A program made the position numbers and the translations under genes. 64,000 nucleotides of DNA, taken from contig JAWAHN010000002.1 in NCBI GenBank assembly GCA_038889235.1, forward strand, positions 230,288 through 294,287, given 5' to 3'. Positions 9,352-18,251 of this stretch are shown one piece after another. Below the pieces are notes generated by a model. The model worked only from the letters and a program-made list of their open reading frames with translations. It was not told where the DNA came from and did no database searches. Position 1 is the first letter of the stretch; every line of letters starts with the position of its first letter. This DNA comes from Candidatus Jordarchaeales archaeon (GTDB taxonomy: Archaea; Asgardarchaeota; Jordiarchaeia; Jordiarchaeales; Freyrarchaeaceae).

Positions 9352-10521
9352 CTAAAAGCTAAAGTCAAGTTTAACTTGCTTTGGCATGCAAGGTGTCATG
9401 CACGAGTCACAGTTTCCGTAGCAGTTCTCAATAGGCGTAAATTTACCATCTTTTCTCTTAACTGGCGGGAAAGAGAATCCTTCACACTTGTCTCCTATCC
9501 AAAGGTCATTCATGCCTTCCATGCAAAGTCCGTAAGTGGTTTTTGCGCCTGACTCTACGATGATATCCCTTATCAGCTTAAGTTTTTCAAACCTGTACCT
9601 CCAGTCTACCACACGGTAACCTGAAATAACGCCGCCTCTGGCGAAAAGCTCCTCATACTTTTCGACGAGCCACCCGGCATCGTTCTCCCTAAACCAGAAG
9701 TAGAGGTACTCTTTGTGGCTCGTTGACGCCACTCTTATCCCCACGAAGCTCCCAACGACATGGTCTACCCCTAGGTCTAAAGCTAGCCACGTTAGCTCCT
9801 TCACCTGCTCAGCACTGTCGGTTAGGAAAGGCAAATGTGGGTCCTCCCTAAGAACGGTGAACACCCCGTAGTCCTTCGCCTTCTCGATGTTTTTCACTCT
9901 TTGCTTAGGAGAAGGCGCATTTGGCTCGATGAAGCGGGAGACTTCCTCATCCAACGTGTTAAGAGAGACTTGTAAAGCGAAAAACGGGTACCCTTCGACC
10001 ACTTCGAGGAGTTTAAGCGGCACAATTCCCTTCGTCACTATATAAAATGGTATCTGCTCGTTGACAAAGAACTCTGCCAGTTTAACGGTTAGCTCCGCCA
10101 GCTCCCTTGTAGCAAGGGGGTCACTCACCGGAGACATATAGACTGGCTTTACGACGCGTGCGCTGCGAACAAACCTCTTAACGCTCTCCAGAATCCCCCT
10201 CCTCGAAAAGAAGATACCGTGAGGTGGGGATGAAGGCATAGCCCTAGCGTAGCAGTAAACACACTCATGGGGGCAGCCGTCTGTAAGGTTAAGCGAATAC
10301 CTGCTTCTCAAACACTTCATGTTCGCAGTCTTCAACGGTTCTCCCTCAAAATTTCTTTCAACACACAGAAACGGAATCTGCCCCTCTCTCCTCCAGTAGT
10401 TCAAAAAACACTCAGAGTGAAGACCAAAACTAACATCGCCGACCTTAACAGGCTTATCCAAAACCCCACCACAGACATAGCACTCATCCGGAACAAAGCG
10501 CCAAACCCAGCTAAGGCGCAT
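9352..10521 (-). CDS. Radical SAM protein, spore-photoproduct-lyase-like architecture
   Basis: CPHECVYC (C-x3-C-x2-C) is the 4Fe-4S cluster motif of radical SAM enzymes, followed by the usual TIM-barrel features (MSPVSDPLA, FYIVTKG, LQVSLNT). An N-terminal treble-clef-like Cys pair (CYVCGG ... HSEC) and a C-terminal cluster (CYGNCDSCMTPC) add further metal sites, so up to three clusters or zinc sites are possible. It resembles the SplB-like Rv2578c group rather than a defined enzyme. ATG start with GGTGAA just upstream. Substrate unknown. Confidence 0.8.
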   Translation of the reverse strand: MRLSWVWRFVPDECYVCGGVLDKPVKVGDVSFGLHSECFLNYWRREGQIPFLCVERNFEGEPLKTANMKCLRSRYSLNLTDGCPHECVYCYARAMPSSPPHGIFFSRRGILESVKRFVRSARVVKPVYMSPVSDPLATRELAELTVKLAEFFVNEQIPFYIVTKGIVPLKLLEVVEGYPFFALQVSLNTLDEEVSRFIEPNAPSPKQRVKNIEKAKDYGVFTVLREDPHLPFLTDSAEQVKELTWLALDLGVDHVVGSFVGIRVASTSHKEYLYFWFRENDAGWLVEKYEELFARGGVISGYRVVDWRYRFEKLKLIRDIIVESGAKTTYGLCMEGMNDLWIGDKCEGFSFPPVKRKDGKFTPIENCYGNCDSCMTPCMPKQVKLDFSF

Positions 10522-10634
10522 ACTTCACCAGGAAACCTCCCTAAAGCTCAACGACATGTACTCTACAACTAAACAAAAGTAAATCGACGCTTTAAATTAA
10601 ACCCTAAGAAGCCCCTTAACCTAAAAGCGGAAAA

Positions 10635-11366
10635 TTAGTAGATGTATGTCTGGAATTCTCCCTCGCTCCTCCCGCACTCCTCTCTTACGTTTTCCTCTAC
10701 TTCCTCCTCGTCCACTTCCACAGGCAAGCCGAGGTAGTTTTTAAGCGTGCTTAGAAGCAACTTAGCCGCTTCAGTGTCAGCTTTTCCTGTCATGGCAGCC
10801 TTACTATCAACCTTCGAAAGAAGAATTACCCCATCAATCCCGTATCTTTCCTTAGCTATCACAGGAACCAAGCCATTCGCTCCCACTATTTCCCCCTTCG
10901 GCATTTTTTCAAGCTTCTCCATGTCAGGCAACTCAAGCCCACTTGTACTGGTGAAATAAATTTTTCTTTCGCCATTCTCACAGTCTGAAAGGTATCCTCC
11001 CAAAGTTACCAGGAATTTAACTTTAAAGTCAGCCATCAGCTTAGCTATTTGCTCGGAGAGAGCGTATATGCCCGGCGCAGTCATCGGCTGGTCGTCTCCC
11101 GTAACGAGAAGCAAGCTTCTCCCATTATCGGGACTATTCCAGATGTAAACCTGAACCTGAGGAGGCCTTACGACGCCATCCTCTACTATAACCATCGGCG
11201 GCATGTCCGTGAACTCCATTTCGATTATCTTCTCAGCGTTTAGCTTCTTGACCAGCTTTTTAACAACTACAGCTCCGACCTCTGTTATGTCTGGAAGAGC
11301 ATGGACGCATATAGCTCCCTCAACCTTTCGCTTCGGGTTAACTTCCTTCACGGTTATTTCATACAT
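10635..11366 (-). CDS. PAC2-family proteasome assembly chaperone
   Basis: PAC2-like proteins in archaea assist or bind the 20S proteasome. Features are an N-terminal beta-rich domain with VHALPDITEVGAVVVKKLV, the VTGDDQP segment, GGYLSDCENG, and the family-typical region IVGANGLVPVIAKERYGIDGVILL. The C-terminus is acidic and ends in TYIY, a hydrophobic-aromatic tail of the type that could dock into proteasome pockets (inference). 243 residues is standard. No proteasome subunit is in the window. Confidence 0.85.
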   Translation of the reverse strand: MYEITVKEVNPKRKVEGAICVHALPDITEVGAVVVKKLVKKLNAEKIIEMEFTDMPPMVIVEDGVVRPPQVQVYIWNSPDNGRSLLLVTGDDQPMTAPGIYALSEQIAKLMADFKVKFLVTLGGYLSDCENGERKIYFTSTSGLELPDMEKLEKMPKGEIVGANGLVPVIAKERYGIDGVILLSKVDSKAAMTGKADTEAAKLLLSTLKNYLGLPVEVDEEEVEENVREECGRSEGEFQTYIY

Positions 11367-11572
11367 GACTCCTCACCGTTCCAGTGGAAATAGACCCAAA
11401 CTACCAAAATAACTTTTTAATATTTTCATTATTTAAGCCCACCTATTACCAGAGTATTATAAGTTTCGCTTGAATTTAGAGTCAACACGAGCGGAGCATG
11501 TAATCCAACCTATTTAAAAAATGACACTTTCAGTAATAGTAGCCAGAAAATACTAACAGAACTGGGGGTTAA

Positions 11573-12100
11573 TTACTGGACCACAACGTTCTCCGCAACT
11601 TTAAACTTCTTTATAGCCTCTCTAGCGGCAAGCTCGAACGCTGCCCCCACGTTCACATTGTTTTTTGCGCTCGTCTCAACGTGATGGGCAACCCCATACT
11701 TCTCCATAAAATCTGCCACATCTTCAACAGAAACCCTTCTTTCCAGGTCACATTTTGATCCAACTAAGATAACCGGTATATCCCCCGCGTTATTCCTCGT
11801 CAGTAAGAGCCATTCCTTCAGATTTAAGAAGGACTCAATCCTGGAAACATCGTATACGAGTAGGGCGACATGTGCTCCCTTACAGAAGTCGGGAAGAATT
11901 TCCCTGAACCGCTCCTCCCCACCAAAATCCCATATCATGAGGGTAACGTTTTCTCCATCGATTTCAAGCGTTTTCTTATCGAAAGCCACGCCTATAGTCA
12001 TCTTCGTATCAGTATAATTCCCGTCGCAATACCTTCTCACGAGACTGGTTTTTCCAACTCCTCCATCTCCCTCCACAAGAACTTTAACTATAACCGCCAC
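11573..12100 (-). CDS. Small Ras/Rab-like GTPase
   Basis: A 175-residue single-domain GTPase. G1 is GDGGVGKT (11-18), switch I contains Thr35 (TIG), G3 is WDFGGEERF (Asp58), G4 is SKCD (115-118, with Ser in place of the usual Asn) and G5 is ETSAK (142-146). The order and the ETSAK motif are those of Rab/Ras proteins. There is no C-terminal prenylation cysteine. It stands alone with its own promoter region containing a perfect inverted repeat. Eukaryote-like GTPases of this kind are abundant in Asgard archaea but also occur elsewhere. Confidence 0.85.
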   Translation of the reverse strand: MAVIVKVLVEGDGGVGKTSLVRRYCDGNYTDTKMTIGVAFDKKTLEIDGENVTLMIWDFGGEERFREILPDFCKGAHVALLVYDVSRIESFLNLKEWLLLTRNNAGDIPVILVGSKCDLERRVSVEDVADFMEKYGVAHHVETSAKNNVNVGAAFELAAREAIKKFKVAENVVVQ

Positions 12101-12136
12101 AATACCACCTCAAAGACAGCGACCCTACTACCGACA

Positions 12137-12162
12137 ATCACGGCGTGATGCATTATATGATA
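12137..12162 (-). promoter_or_regulatory. TATA-like element and inverted repeat upstream of the small GTPase gene
   Basis: ATCAC-GGC-GTGAT (12137-12149) is a perfect 5+5 inverted repeat between the minus-strand TATA-like run (ATATAAT, around 12152-12160) and the GTPase start at 12100. A repeat placed next to the TATA box is the usual position of an archaeal repressor operator. The regulator is not known. Confidence 0.4.
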
Positions 12163-12356
12163 TAGTCACTGACTCATTTAAAAATTTTTGTTTAAGGCAC
12201 TATAAGAATGAATTTTTTCGCAATATAAATCAAACTTACCGCAAAAATGAGCTTAAAACAAGGTGTTAATCGAAATATTCTTAACAAAAATAGATTCAAA
12301 AGGAAACTCTAAAACATTTATGGAAGAAGTCCCTTATTTTAGGAGCGGTGGTCTAA

Positions 12357-12503
12357 TTGAGTGAATGTCCAAGATGTAAATCAAACAGCGTGAAGCTTGG
12401 AAGCAATGTTATAATACAGATTGGAAAGACGCGCTCGAAGAAAGTTGATGTACTAGAATGTACGAAGTGCGGTTTAGTCTTCTACGAATCCTCAAAGGAG
12501 TGA
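12357..12503 (+). CDS. Mini zinc-ribbon protein (48 aa)
   Basis: A short gene with two CxxC knuckles: ECPRCKS at the N-terminus and ECTKCGLVFY near the C-terminus, separated by 28 residues with a basic middle (KTRSKK). This is a complete single zinc ribbon similar to those of archaeal transcription or translation proteins. The TTG start has GGTGGTC four bases upstream and a T10 run follows the stop. Function unknown. Confidence 0.7.
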   Translation: MSECPRCKSNSVKLGSNVIIQIGKTRSKKVDVLECTKCGLVFYESSKE

Positions 12504-12531
12504 AACTATCAAAGCAGCTTAACTTTCGCTC

Positions 12532-12549
12532 TTTTTTTTTTAAAAAAAA
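12532..12549. terminator. Bidirectional T-run terminator
   Basis: Ten T followed by eight A sit between the convergent zinc-ribbon (+) and crotonase (-) genes, giving a poly-U 3' end on both strands, the usual archaeal termination signal. Confidence 0.6.
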
Positions 12550-12580
12550 GGAAATATAGTTTGGTGGTTTGAAGGCTTGA

Positions 12581-13360
12581 CTATTCTCCCTTGAACTGTG
12601 GTTGTCTCTTTTCTAGGAATGCCCGCATGCCTTCCTTCTGGTCTTGTGTTGCAAAGCAGAGGCTGAAAGCTGAATTCTCTGTTTCGATTCCGGCGTCTAA
12701 GCTACACTCTAACCCCTTCCTTATTACTTTCTTGGCTAGCTTTACAGCTATTGGCGGCTTGTTGGCCAGTTTATCAGCAAGCTCTTTAACTGCTTCTTCC
12801 AATTTATCTTCTGGAACGACTTTGTTGACGAGACCTATCTGTAAAGCTTCTTGGGCGCTGATTCTATCCCCTGTGAGTATCAACTCCATTGCTTTAGCTG
12901 CCCCGACAAGTTTTGGTAGGCGTAGACATCCTCCCCACCCTGGAATTATGCCCAAGTTTATTTCTGGCTGTCCAAGCCAGGCTTTTTCACTTGCTATTCT
13001 TATGTCGCATGCTAGTGCCAGTTCACACCCTCCTCCCAGAGCGTAGCCGTTTATCGCGGCAATGACTGGTATGTCTAGTTCTTCCAGCATTCTAAACACC
13101 TTGTGTCCTCGCAGCGACGCCTCTTTAGCTTGGAGAGGTGTAGCTTCCACCATAGCCCCAACGTCTGCTCCAGCTGAGAAAGCCTTACCCGACCCTGTTA
13201 TCACGAGCACCCTTATGTCCCTGTCAGACTTAACCTCCTCTATTGCCTTTCCCAGCTCCTCTATTAGTTCGGGGTTCAATGCGTTAAGCTTGTCAGGTCT
13301 GTTCAAAATTATCCTCGCAATTCTCCCTTCCTTCCTAAGTATGATGTTTTTGTAGCTCAT
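12581..13360 (-). CDS. Enoyl-CoA hydratase/isomerase (crotonase) family
   Basis: 259 residues with all crotonase landmarks: NRPDKLNALN, the oxyanion-hole segment AFSAGADV, and AINGYALGGGCELA carrying the first catalytic Glu, then QPEINLGIIPGWGG with the second Glu. Both catalytic glutamates point to a true hydratase (crotonyl-CoA or 3-hydroxypropionyl/butyryl type) rather than an isomerase. I chose the ATG at 13360 since AGGTGAGG lies just upstream; an ATG at 13381 adds seven residues. It may work with the CoA-transferase and acyl-CoA synthetase in this window. Confidence 0.9.
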   Translation of the reverse strand: MSYKNIILRKEGRIARIILNRPDKLNALNPELIEELGKAIEEVKSDRDIRVLVITGSGKAFSAGADVGAMVEATPLQAKEASLRGHKVFRMLEELDIPVIAAINGYALGGGCELALACDIRIASEKAWLGQPEINLGIIPGWGGCLRLPKLVGAAKAMELILTGDRISAQEALQIGLVNKVVPEDKLEEAVKELADKLANKPPIAVKLAKKVIRKGLECSLDAGIETENSAFSLCFATQDQKEGMRAFLEKRQPQFKGE

Positions 13361-13539
13361 TCGCCTCACCTTTTCCTTCATCCTACAGTGGCACTTACCG
13401 AAGAGAATCCTTCTCCTTATAAAATGTTATGCCCAAACTGCTTTTAGAAAAGTCGAGTACAGTAATTCTTCAATGTTTTGGGATGATTCTAAGAAAAGTC
13501 TTTTGAATTTCACGTCCTTCCTTTTATTTTGGTGATTCT

Positions 13540-14142
13540 TTGCCATCCTTGGATGATAGGCGAAGCGAGGTTGCAAGGGAAGCGGCGCGCCTCCTCTACT
13601 TTCGGTTGGCGTCGGAGTATTACGAGGCGAAACGCCAAGCTGCCAGGAATCTTGGAGTGCGCGTGCTTCCAGCAAACAAGGAAGTTGCAATAGAGCTTGA
13701 CAAGCTTGCAAGCCTTTTGGAAGGAGAGCAGAGAATTGAAAGGTTGAAAGAGCTGAGAAAGGAAGCGTTGGAGGTCATGGTGATGCTTGAGCGCTTCAAC
13801 CCGGTTCTCATAGGTTCAGTGTGGAGGGGGACTGCAAGGGTTGGAAGTGATATAGACATCAGGGTTTTCGCAGAAGACCCCCAGGAAGTTGTTGAAGAGC
13901 TGGTTCGTAGGGGAGTAGATGTGAAGGTGAAACTTCTAGGAAAAGACAAGTCAAAAAAGTATGTTCACATATATTTCAAGACCAAGAGGGGAAATGACGT
14001 TGAGGTTGTTGTCCGCCCAATGGAAGAAAGAAGTCTGAGGGAGACGTGCGACATATTTGGAGACGTGATTAAAGGGTTAACTATAAACGAGCTGAAGAAG
14101 GTTCTTGAAGAAGACCCGGCTAAGAAATTCGTCCCCGAGTAA
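13540..14142 (+). CDS. Nucleotidyltransferase-fold protein
   Basis: The pol-beta superfamily motif GSVWRGTARVGSDIDI (GSx10DxD) starts near residue 91, followed by a third acidic residue in DVEVVVRP. The N-terminal 80 residues are helical and basic. This arrangement resembles stand-alone archaeal nucleotidyltransferases whose substrate (nucleic acid, antibiotic or protein) is unknown. TTG start eight bases after GGTGATT. The downstream GlmU-like gene is separated by about 30 bases, suggesting co-transcription. Confidence 0.75.
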   Translation: MPSLDDRRSEVAREAARLLYFRLASEYYEAKRQAARNLGVRVLPANKEVAIELDKLASLLEGEQRIERLKELRKEALEVMVMLERFNPVLIGSVWRGTARVGSDIDIRVFAEDPQEVVEELVRRGVDVKVKLLGKDKSKKYVHIYFKTKRGNDVEVVVRPMEERSLRETCDIFGDVIKGLTINELKKVLEEDPAKKFVPE

Positions 14143-14175
14143 CTCGGGTATCGCTGCATGTGGCTGGTGGTTTAA

Positions 14176-15453
14176 TTGAAAGCTGTCGTCCTCGCCGCCG
14201 GTGAAGGGACAAGAATGTTCCCGCTAACTTACGCGTGCCCTAAGCCACTCCTCCCCGTCTCCGGAAAACCAGCTTTAAAACACATTCTTGAAGGGTTGAA
14301 AGAGAGCGGGGTAAGCGAAGTGCTAGTGGTGGTGGGTAGACGCCAAATAGACCTTGTGAGGGAAGCGTTAAGTGACATTAAACTAAAACTAGAGTATGTG
14401 GTCCAGGAAGAGCCTAAGGGGACCGCTCACGCGGCAAGCCTTGCTGAAACTTTTGTTGGGGGAGAAGACTTCCTGCTTATAAACGGCGACGTTCTTGTAC
14501 CAAAAAACTTCTACAAGAAAGTGTTGGAAGTTTTCCGCGACAGTGGGGGAAACGTGGTCTCATTAGCGAGGGTGGAAAATGTATCCAACTATGGTTTAGT
14601 TGAAGTCGAGCGGGGGCGTGTGGTTCGCATCGTGGAGAAGCCAGAAAGGGGGGAAGGGGGTCTGGTGAACGCCGGGATTTACGCTTTTACCAACGAGGTC
14701 TTCGAAGAACTTAAAAGGACGCCTGTCTCGAAGCGGGGGGAGTACGAGCTAACTGATACTATACAGCGTATGATAGACCGAGGCTTGCCCGTTGTGCCGT
14801 GCGAAGTCGAAGGGTGGTGGGTGGATTTAGGTTACCCTTGGGATCTCCTACGTGCAAACGAACTAGTAATGGAAAATAGTAGAGGGGAACTTGTAGTCCA
14901 TGAGGGGGCTAGAGTAGAGGGCGGGGCAACCATACACCCGCCAGTGCATGTTGGAGATGGAAGTGTTATCAAGGCGGGTGCCTACATTGAGGGGCCAGTC
15001 TATATAGGGCGGAACAGCGTCATAGGGCCGAACTGTTACATCAGGCCGTACACCTTTATAGGAGATCGTTGTCACATAGGTAACGCTTGCGAGGTTAAAA
15101 ACTCAATAATAATGGATGGCACGAACATAGCCCACCTCTCATACGTTGGGGACAGCATAGTTGGGAGAAACGTGAACTTGGGAGCTGGAACTATAACGGC
15201 AAACCTTCGTTTCGATGAAAAAACTGTCAAGTCGACAGTTAAAGGAAAAAGAGTTGATACGGGGAGAAGAAAGATGGGCGCTGTCATAGGAGATAACGTA
15301 AAAACAGGGGTGGGAGCGATGTTCATGCCGGGCGTCATAGTGGGGCCAGATTCCATCATAGGGCCAGGAGTGGTAGTAGCGGAGAATATTCCGCAAGGTG
15401 TCACGGTCCTAGTGAAGCAGGAGCTCCAAGTGGTGCGGAGAAACTTCCAGTAA
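14176..15453 (+). CDS. Bifunctional sugar-1-phosphate nucleotidylyltransferase/acetyltransferase (GlmU-like)
   Basis: N-terminal nucleotidyltransferase domain with LAAGEGTRMFPLT, KPLLPVSGKP, NGDVL and EKP motifs; C-terminal left-handed beta-helix from about residue 250 with hexapeptide repeats (VGDGSVI, IGRNSVIGPN, GRNVNLGAGT). The family makes UDP-GlcNAc (acetylation then uridylylation of GlcN-1-P), or activates related sugars such as dTDP-glucose, for glycoconjugates. 425 residues fits archaeal members. TTG start behind GGTGGT. Confidence 0.88.
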   Translation: MKAVVLAAGEGTRMFPLTYACPKPLLPVSGKPALKHILEGLKESGVSEVLVVVGRRQIDLVREALSDIKLKLEYVVQEEPKGTAHAASLAETFVGGEDFLLINGDVLVPKNFYKKVLEVFRDSGGNVVSLARVENVSNYGLVEVERGRVVRIVEKPERGEGGLVNAGIYAFTNEVFEELKRTPVSKRGEYELTDTIQRMIDRGLPVVPCEVEGWWVDLGYPWDLLRANELVMENSRGELVVHEGARVEGGATIHPPVHVGDGSVIKAGAYIEGPVYIGRNSVIGPNCYIRPYTFIGDRCHIGNACEVKNSIIMDGTNIAHLSYVGDSIVGRNVNLGAGTITANLRFDEKTVKSTVKGKRVDTGRRKMGAVIGDNVKTGVGAMFMPGVIVGPDSIIGPGVVVAENIPQGVTVLVKQELQVVRRNFQ

Positions 15454-15646
15454 CACGAACTTCATCAACCCCACGGAGGGCTTGCAGCCGGTGTAAAAAA
15501 AAGCGGTTAAGCTGGAAATATTGCGATCCCTCTCCAGGAGGAGGGTTTACTTCTTGCGGTGTAATTCATACATCTTGAATTATAAACGAAATCCTTTAAT
15601 TTTGGTTAAGAACTAAGATATTTAGACAAGTAGTGAAGGTGTTTGT

Positions 15647-15946
15647 GTGATGATAAGTTCGAAAGTTTTCCAAAGAACGTTGCAAGAGCTCCAAAAACAT
15701 CCGGGAGTTAAAGGGGTTATAGTCACAAGTAGCGAGGGACTCCCAATAAGTACAACACTTGACCCACAAAAAACTGAAACGATTTCAGCACTCGTAACAT
15801 CACTGGTGGGAAAAGCTAGGAGTGTTGTGAAAGAAATGGGCGAAGGCACTTTGAAATTTCTCACTTTAGACGCAGGCAAGAGTGAAATTCAGATAGCTCC
15901 AGAGCAAGAGTTCGTGTTGATAGTTCTCAGAGAGAAACCAGAATAG
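15647..15946 (+). CDS. Roadblock/LC7 protein 1
   Basis: A 99-residue single Roadblock/LC7 (MglB-like) domain: N-terminal helix, [14 protein letters not shown] strand pair, central helix ([20 protein letters not shown]), and a final strand pair. Such proteins dimerise and act as regulators or platforms for small GTPases. It is the first gene of a cluster with a second Roadblock protein, an MglA-like GTPase and a third Roadblock protein. GTG and ATG codons are adjacent behind GAAGGTG. Confidence 0.85.
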   Translation: MMISSKVFQRTLQELQKHPGVKGVIVTSSEGLPISTTLDPQKTETISALVTSLVGKARSVVKEMGEGTLKFLTLDAGKSEIQIAPEQEFVLIVLREKPE

Positions 15947-16020
15947 TGGTTAATGCGAAAATCAAATATATGTAACGTTCTCTTAAAGTGTAGTTGAAAC
16001 TCCCCGGGGGAACAACTGCC

Positions 16021-16488
16021 ATGACGGTAGATGTGAAAGCGTTCGAGCGCATATTAGCTGATGTGATTAAAGCGGAAAGTGGTATAAAGAAAGTGATTCT
16101 TGTCGACCGCACTGGTCTCACGATAGCTTACACGTCGAGGTTCAGTTATTTCAAAGTAGATGTTGAAGGGATAGGTGCGATAGCGTCTGCAGTGTATTGT
16201 GCCAGTGAAGAGCAAGGAAAAAGCCTTGAGCTCGGCGAGCTCCAGATAGTAACTTCGGAATTTGAGCAAGGAAAGATATTCGCCTCCAGCTGCGGGAAAG
16301 GGATACTCTGTGTCATAACGGACGAAACAGTAAACATTGGGATGGTTCGCCTATTAATGAAGAAAGCATCAGAACAGCTCAAAGCGATCCTAGACGAATT
16401 CCTGGCAGAAAAGCCCGTGATGCCGTTAACTGAAGGAGAAGAAGAGGAAGAATTGAAAGCTGCTTTCGGAGAACTAGAAAAAGTCTAA
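16021..16488 (+). CDS. Roadblock/LC7 protein 2 with acidic tail
   Basis: Roadblock/LC7 fold: N-terminal helix, KKVILVDRTGLTIAY, helix with IGAIASAVYCASEEQG, then the beta-rich half ending in IGMVRLLMKKASEQL, a helix typical of MglB-like proteins. The tail (residues 140-155) is strongly acidic. ATG chosen because GGGGGAA lies about 12 bases upstream; a TTG at 15994 is less likely. Expected to pair with the neighbouring GTPase. Confidence 0.82.
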   Translation: MTVDVKAFERILADVIKAESGIKKVILVDRTGLTIAYTSRFSYFKVDVEGIGAIASAVYCASEEQGKSLELGELQIVTSEFEQGKIFASSCGKGILCVITDETVNIGMVRLLMKKASEQLKAILDEFLAEKPVMPLTEGEEEEELKAAFGELEKV

Positions 16489-16628
16489 ATAATGGTCCTA
16501 CAGTGATGAAAATATTCTTAAAAAGGAAAGGTGTTGCATGATCAAAAACAGGTATACAAAAGAAAACCTGCAAGTAATTTATCAAAAATGTTAAAAGATC
16601 CACTATTAAAGTAGAAAGGAATGAAAAT

Positions 16629-16638
16629 GCCGTACGGC
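16629..16638. promoter_or_regulatory. Perfect 10-bp palindrome ahead of the MglA-like gene
   Basis: GCCGTACGGC is fully self-complementary, lies about 20 bases after an A/T-rich TATA-like run (CTATTAAAG) and 36 bases before the GTPase start. It could be an operator or a short mRNA hairpin; not tested. Confidence 0.3.
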
Positions 16639-16673
16639 GCCACTACAATACAAACTAATTAAAGGTGTAAAAA

Positions 16674-17237
16674 ATGCGGCGCGACGCCCAAGGGCGGTTG
16701 AGGTTTAAAATAGTTTTGTGGGGGCCCTCTCTTTCAGGGAAAACAACTTGCTTGCGCTGGATATACGAAGAACTGACGGGGCTCAACAAAGGTGGTTTTA
16801 CTTCTGTGGAAGACCCCACGGGGCGAACACTGTACTTTGACTACACTCCGATTTCAGCAACTGGAAAAGTGATTTTTGACGTCTTTACCACAGCAGGTCA
16901 AAAGAGGCACCGCCACCAGAGAAAAATAGTTCTCCAGGGAGCTGATGGTGTGATGTTTGTTGCTGACTCCTCTCGGAGCCAACTTCAGAACAACATTGAA
17001 AGTTTGGAAGAGTTAAAAGGCCTCTTGGGCGACAAGCTAGGCAAAGAGATACCAATGCTGGTCCTGCTCAACAAAAGAGATCTACCCGACGCGATGCCAA
17101 GACAGGAGCTTATATCTGCTTTGAAGGTTGAAGGCTTCCCAGTTTACGAGTCCATTGCTATAAGAGGTTTGGGTGTTAAGAGGGCTTTCCAGGCAATAGC
17201 TAGGGAGGTCCTTTTAAAACACATGTACAAGGTTTAG
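16674..17237 (+). CDS. MglA-like small GTPase
   Basis: 187 residues. G1 is GPSLSGKT (17-24), G4 is NKRD (133-136). G3 reads TTAGQ (72-76), with Thr instead of the Asp of DxxG; this replacement is characteristic of the MglA group (TVPGQ/TTPGQ), and there is no NKxD change. MglA proteins are controlled by Roadblock-fold MglB dimers, and three Roadblock genes surround this one, so a GTPase-GAP/scaffold module is likely (inference). The C-terminus is a short basic helix without lipidation motif. Confidence 0.85.
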   Translation: MRRDAQGRLRFKIVLWGPSLSGKTTCLRWIYEELTGLNKGGFTSVEDPTGRTLYFDYTPISATGKVIFDVFTTAGQKRHRHQRKIVLQGADGVMFVADSSRSQLQNNIESLEELKGLLGDKLGKEIPMLVLLNKRDLPDAMPRQELISALKVEGFPVYESIAIRGLGVKRAFQAIAREVLLKHMYKV

Positions 17238-17324
17238 TTGAACTCGCTTAAACTGCAGAACATTTAAAAATGTTTTATAACTCTCCACTTTATGTATTCG
17301 TTGAAGGATGGTGAGTGGGCTGGC

Positions 17325-17696
17325 ATGTTGCTGGGGAAAAGTGAGGAAATCGAAAATGTTTTGAGGAAGCTTCTGGAGGAGGTCCCGCAAATAGAAGGAG
17401 CGGCCGTCGTCAGCGTTGAGGGCTTACCTATAGCTTCAAGTTTGCCTCCCGAGATTGATGATGTGAGGCTCGCAGCTATAACCGCTGCCATACTCAGCTT
17501 AGGTGAGAGAGCTGTTCAGGAGTTCGAGAAGGGTTTTGTTGACGAGGTATACGTTAGAGGGAGTGAGGGTTACATACTCGTTATGGGCGCTGGGCCAAAC
17601 GCTGTATTGACGGTGAGCGCTTCGAAGGATGCGAACCTTGGTGTGGTCCGCCTTTACATGAAACGGGCTGCTGAAAAACTAGCAGAGTTAATCTAA
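17325..17696 (+). CDS. Roadblock/LC7 protein 3
   Basis: Third Roadblock/LC7 domain of the cluster: helix IENVLRKLLEEVPQIEG, strand pair AAVVSVEGLPIAS, helix with AAITAAILSLGERA, strands YVRGSEGYILVMG and AVLTVSAS, and final helix LGVVRLYMKRAAEKL. ATG at 17325 follows GGTGAG by ten bases; an in-frame ATG at 17292 would add eleven residues. Acts probably with the preceding MglA-like GTPase. Confidence 0.83.
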   Translation: MLLGKSEEIENVLRKLLEEVPQIEGAAVVSVEGLPIASSLPPEIDDVRLAAITAAILSLGERAVQEFEKGFVDEVYVRGSEGYILVMGAGPNAVLTVSASKDANLGVVRLYMKRAAEKLAELI

Positions 17697-17708
17697 GCGC
17701 GTTTAGAC

Positions 17709-18251
17709 CTAGCAATTAGAGTAAAGCGTCCTGTTTATCCTCGGTATCATGGCCATGATGACCGATATCTCGGTTAGTCTCCTCCTGTTTATCACACCAT
17801 GAGTTAGATACCCTATTGCTCCTTGCTTCCTCCCTAGGTTCTCAATCCCTGTTATTCGGCTCATAACCTCCCCAACCTCCATTTTCTCTCCAAGTACCAT
17901 GGCAACCACACGGGGAGGGTACTCAAACCCCGGCCCGCAACCTATAGTTATCCATCCGTCCTTGTCAATTATCGCGCAGTACTGGAAATCCATGTAACCC
18001 GTCATCGTTGCCGGGACCTTTACGAGTCCCGCCTCTATACCGACTCCTAAGTCTGCACCAGTTCGAGTGAGTGCCTCACGTGCCCTGTTAATTGCCCCTT
18101 TAATTGTTTCTTCAGCCCCCACCGGCTGTCTGGAGACTCCGGGGTCGACTTTAACGGAGACCACCTTAACGTGCCCAATCAGTTTATGCATTACACGCTT
18201 CACGGCCTCTACTTTAACTGGGTTCTCAGAGCCTACGGCCACGATGACCAT
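17709..18251 (-). CDS. Inosine/xanthosine triphosphatase (DUF84/YjjX family)
   Basis: House-cleaning NTPase that hydrolyses ITP/XTP and thereby keeps deaminated purines out of nucleic acids. Recognised by VGSENPVKVEAVKR at the N-terminus, SRQPVGAEETIKGAINRA, GVGIEAGL and ENLGRKQGAIGYLTHG. 180 residues is the typical size. Convergent with Roadblock protein 3. Confidence 0.88.
   Translation of the reverse strand: MVIVAVGSENPVKVEAVKRVMHKLIGHVKVVSVKVDPGVSRQPVGAEETIKGAINRAREALTRTGADLGVGIEAGLVKVPATMTGYMDFQYCAIIDKDGWITIGCGPGFEYPPRVVAMVLGEKMEVGEVMSRITGIENLGRKQGAIGYLTHGVINRRRLTEISVIMAMIPRINRTLYSNC

Noticed and set aside
17258-17276. AACATTT/AAATGTT repeat after the MglA-like gene as terminator
   Set aside because: A/T-only repeat that also resembles the TATA box of the next gene; cannot be told apart.
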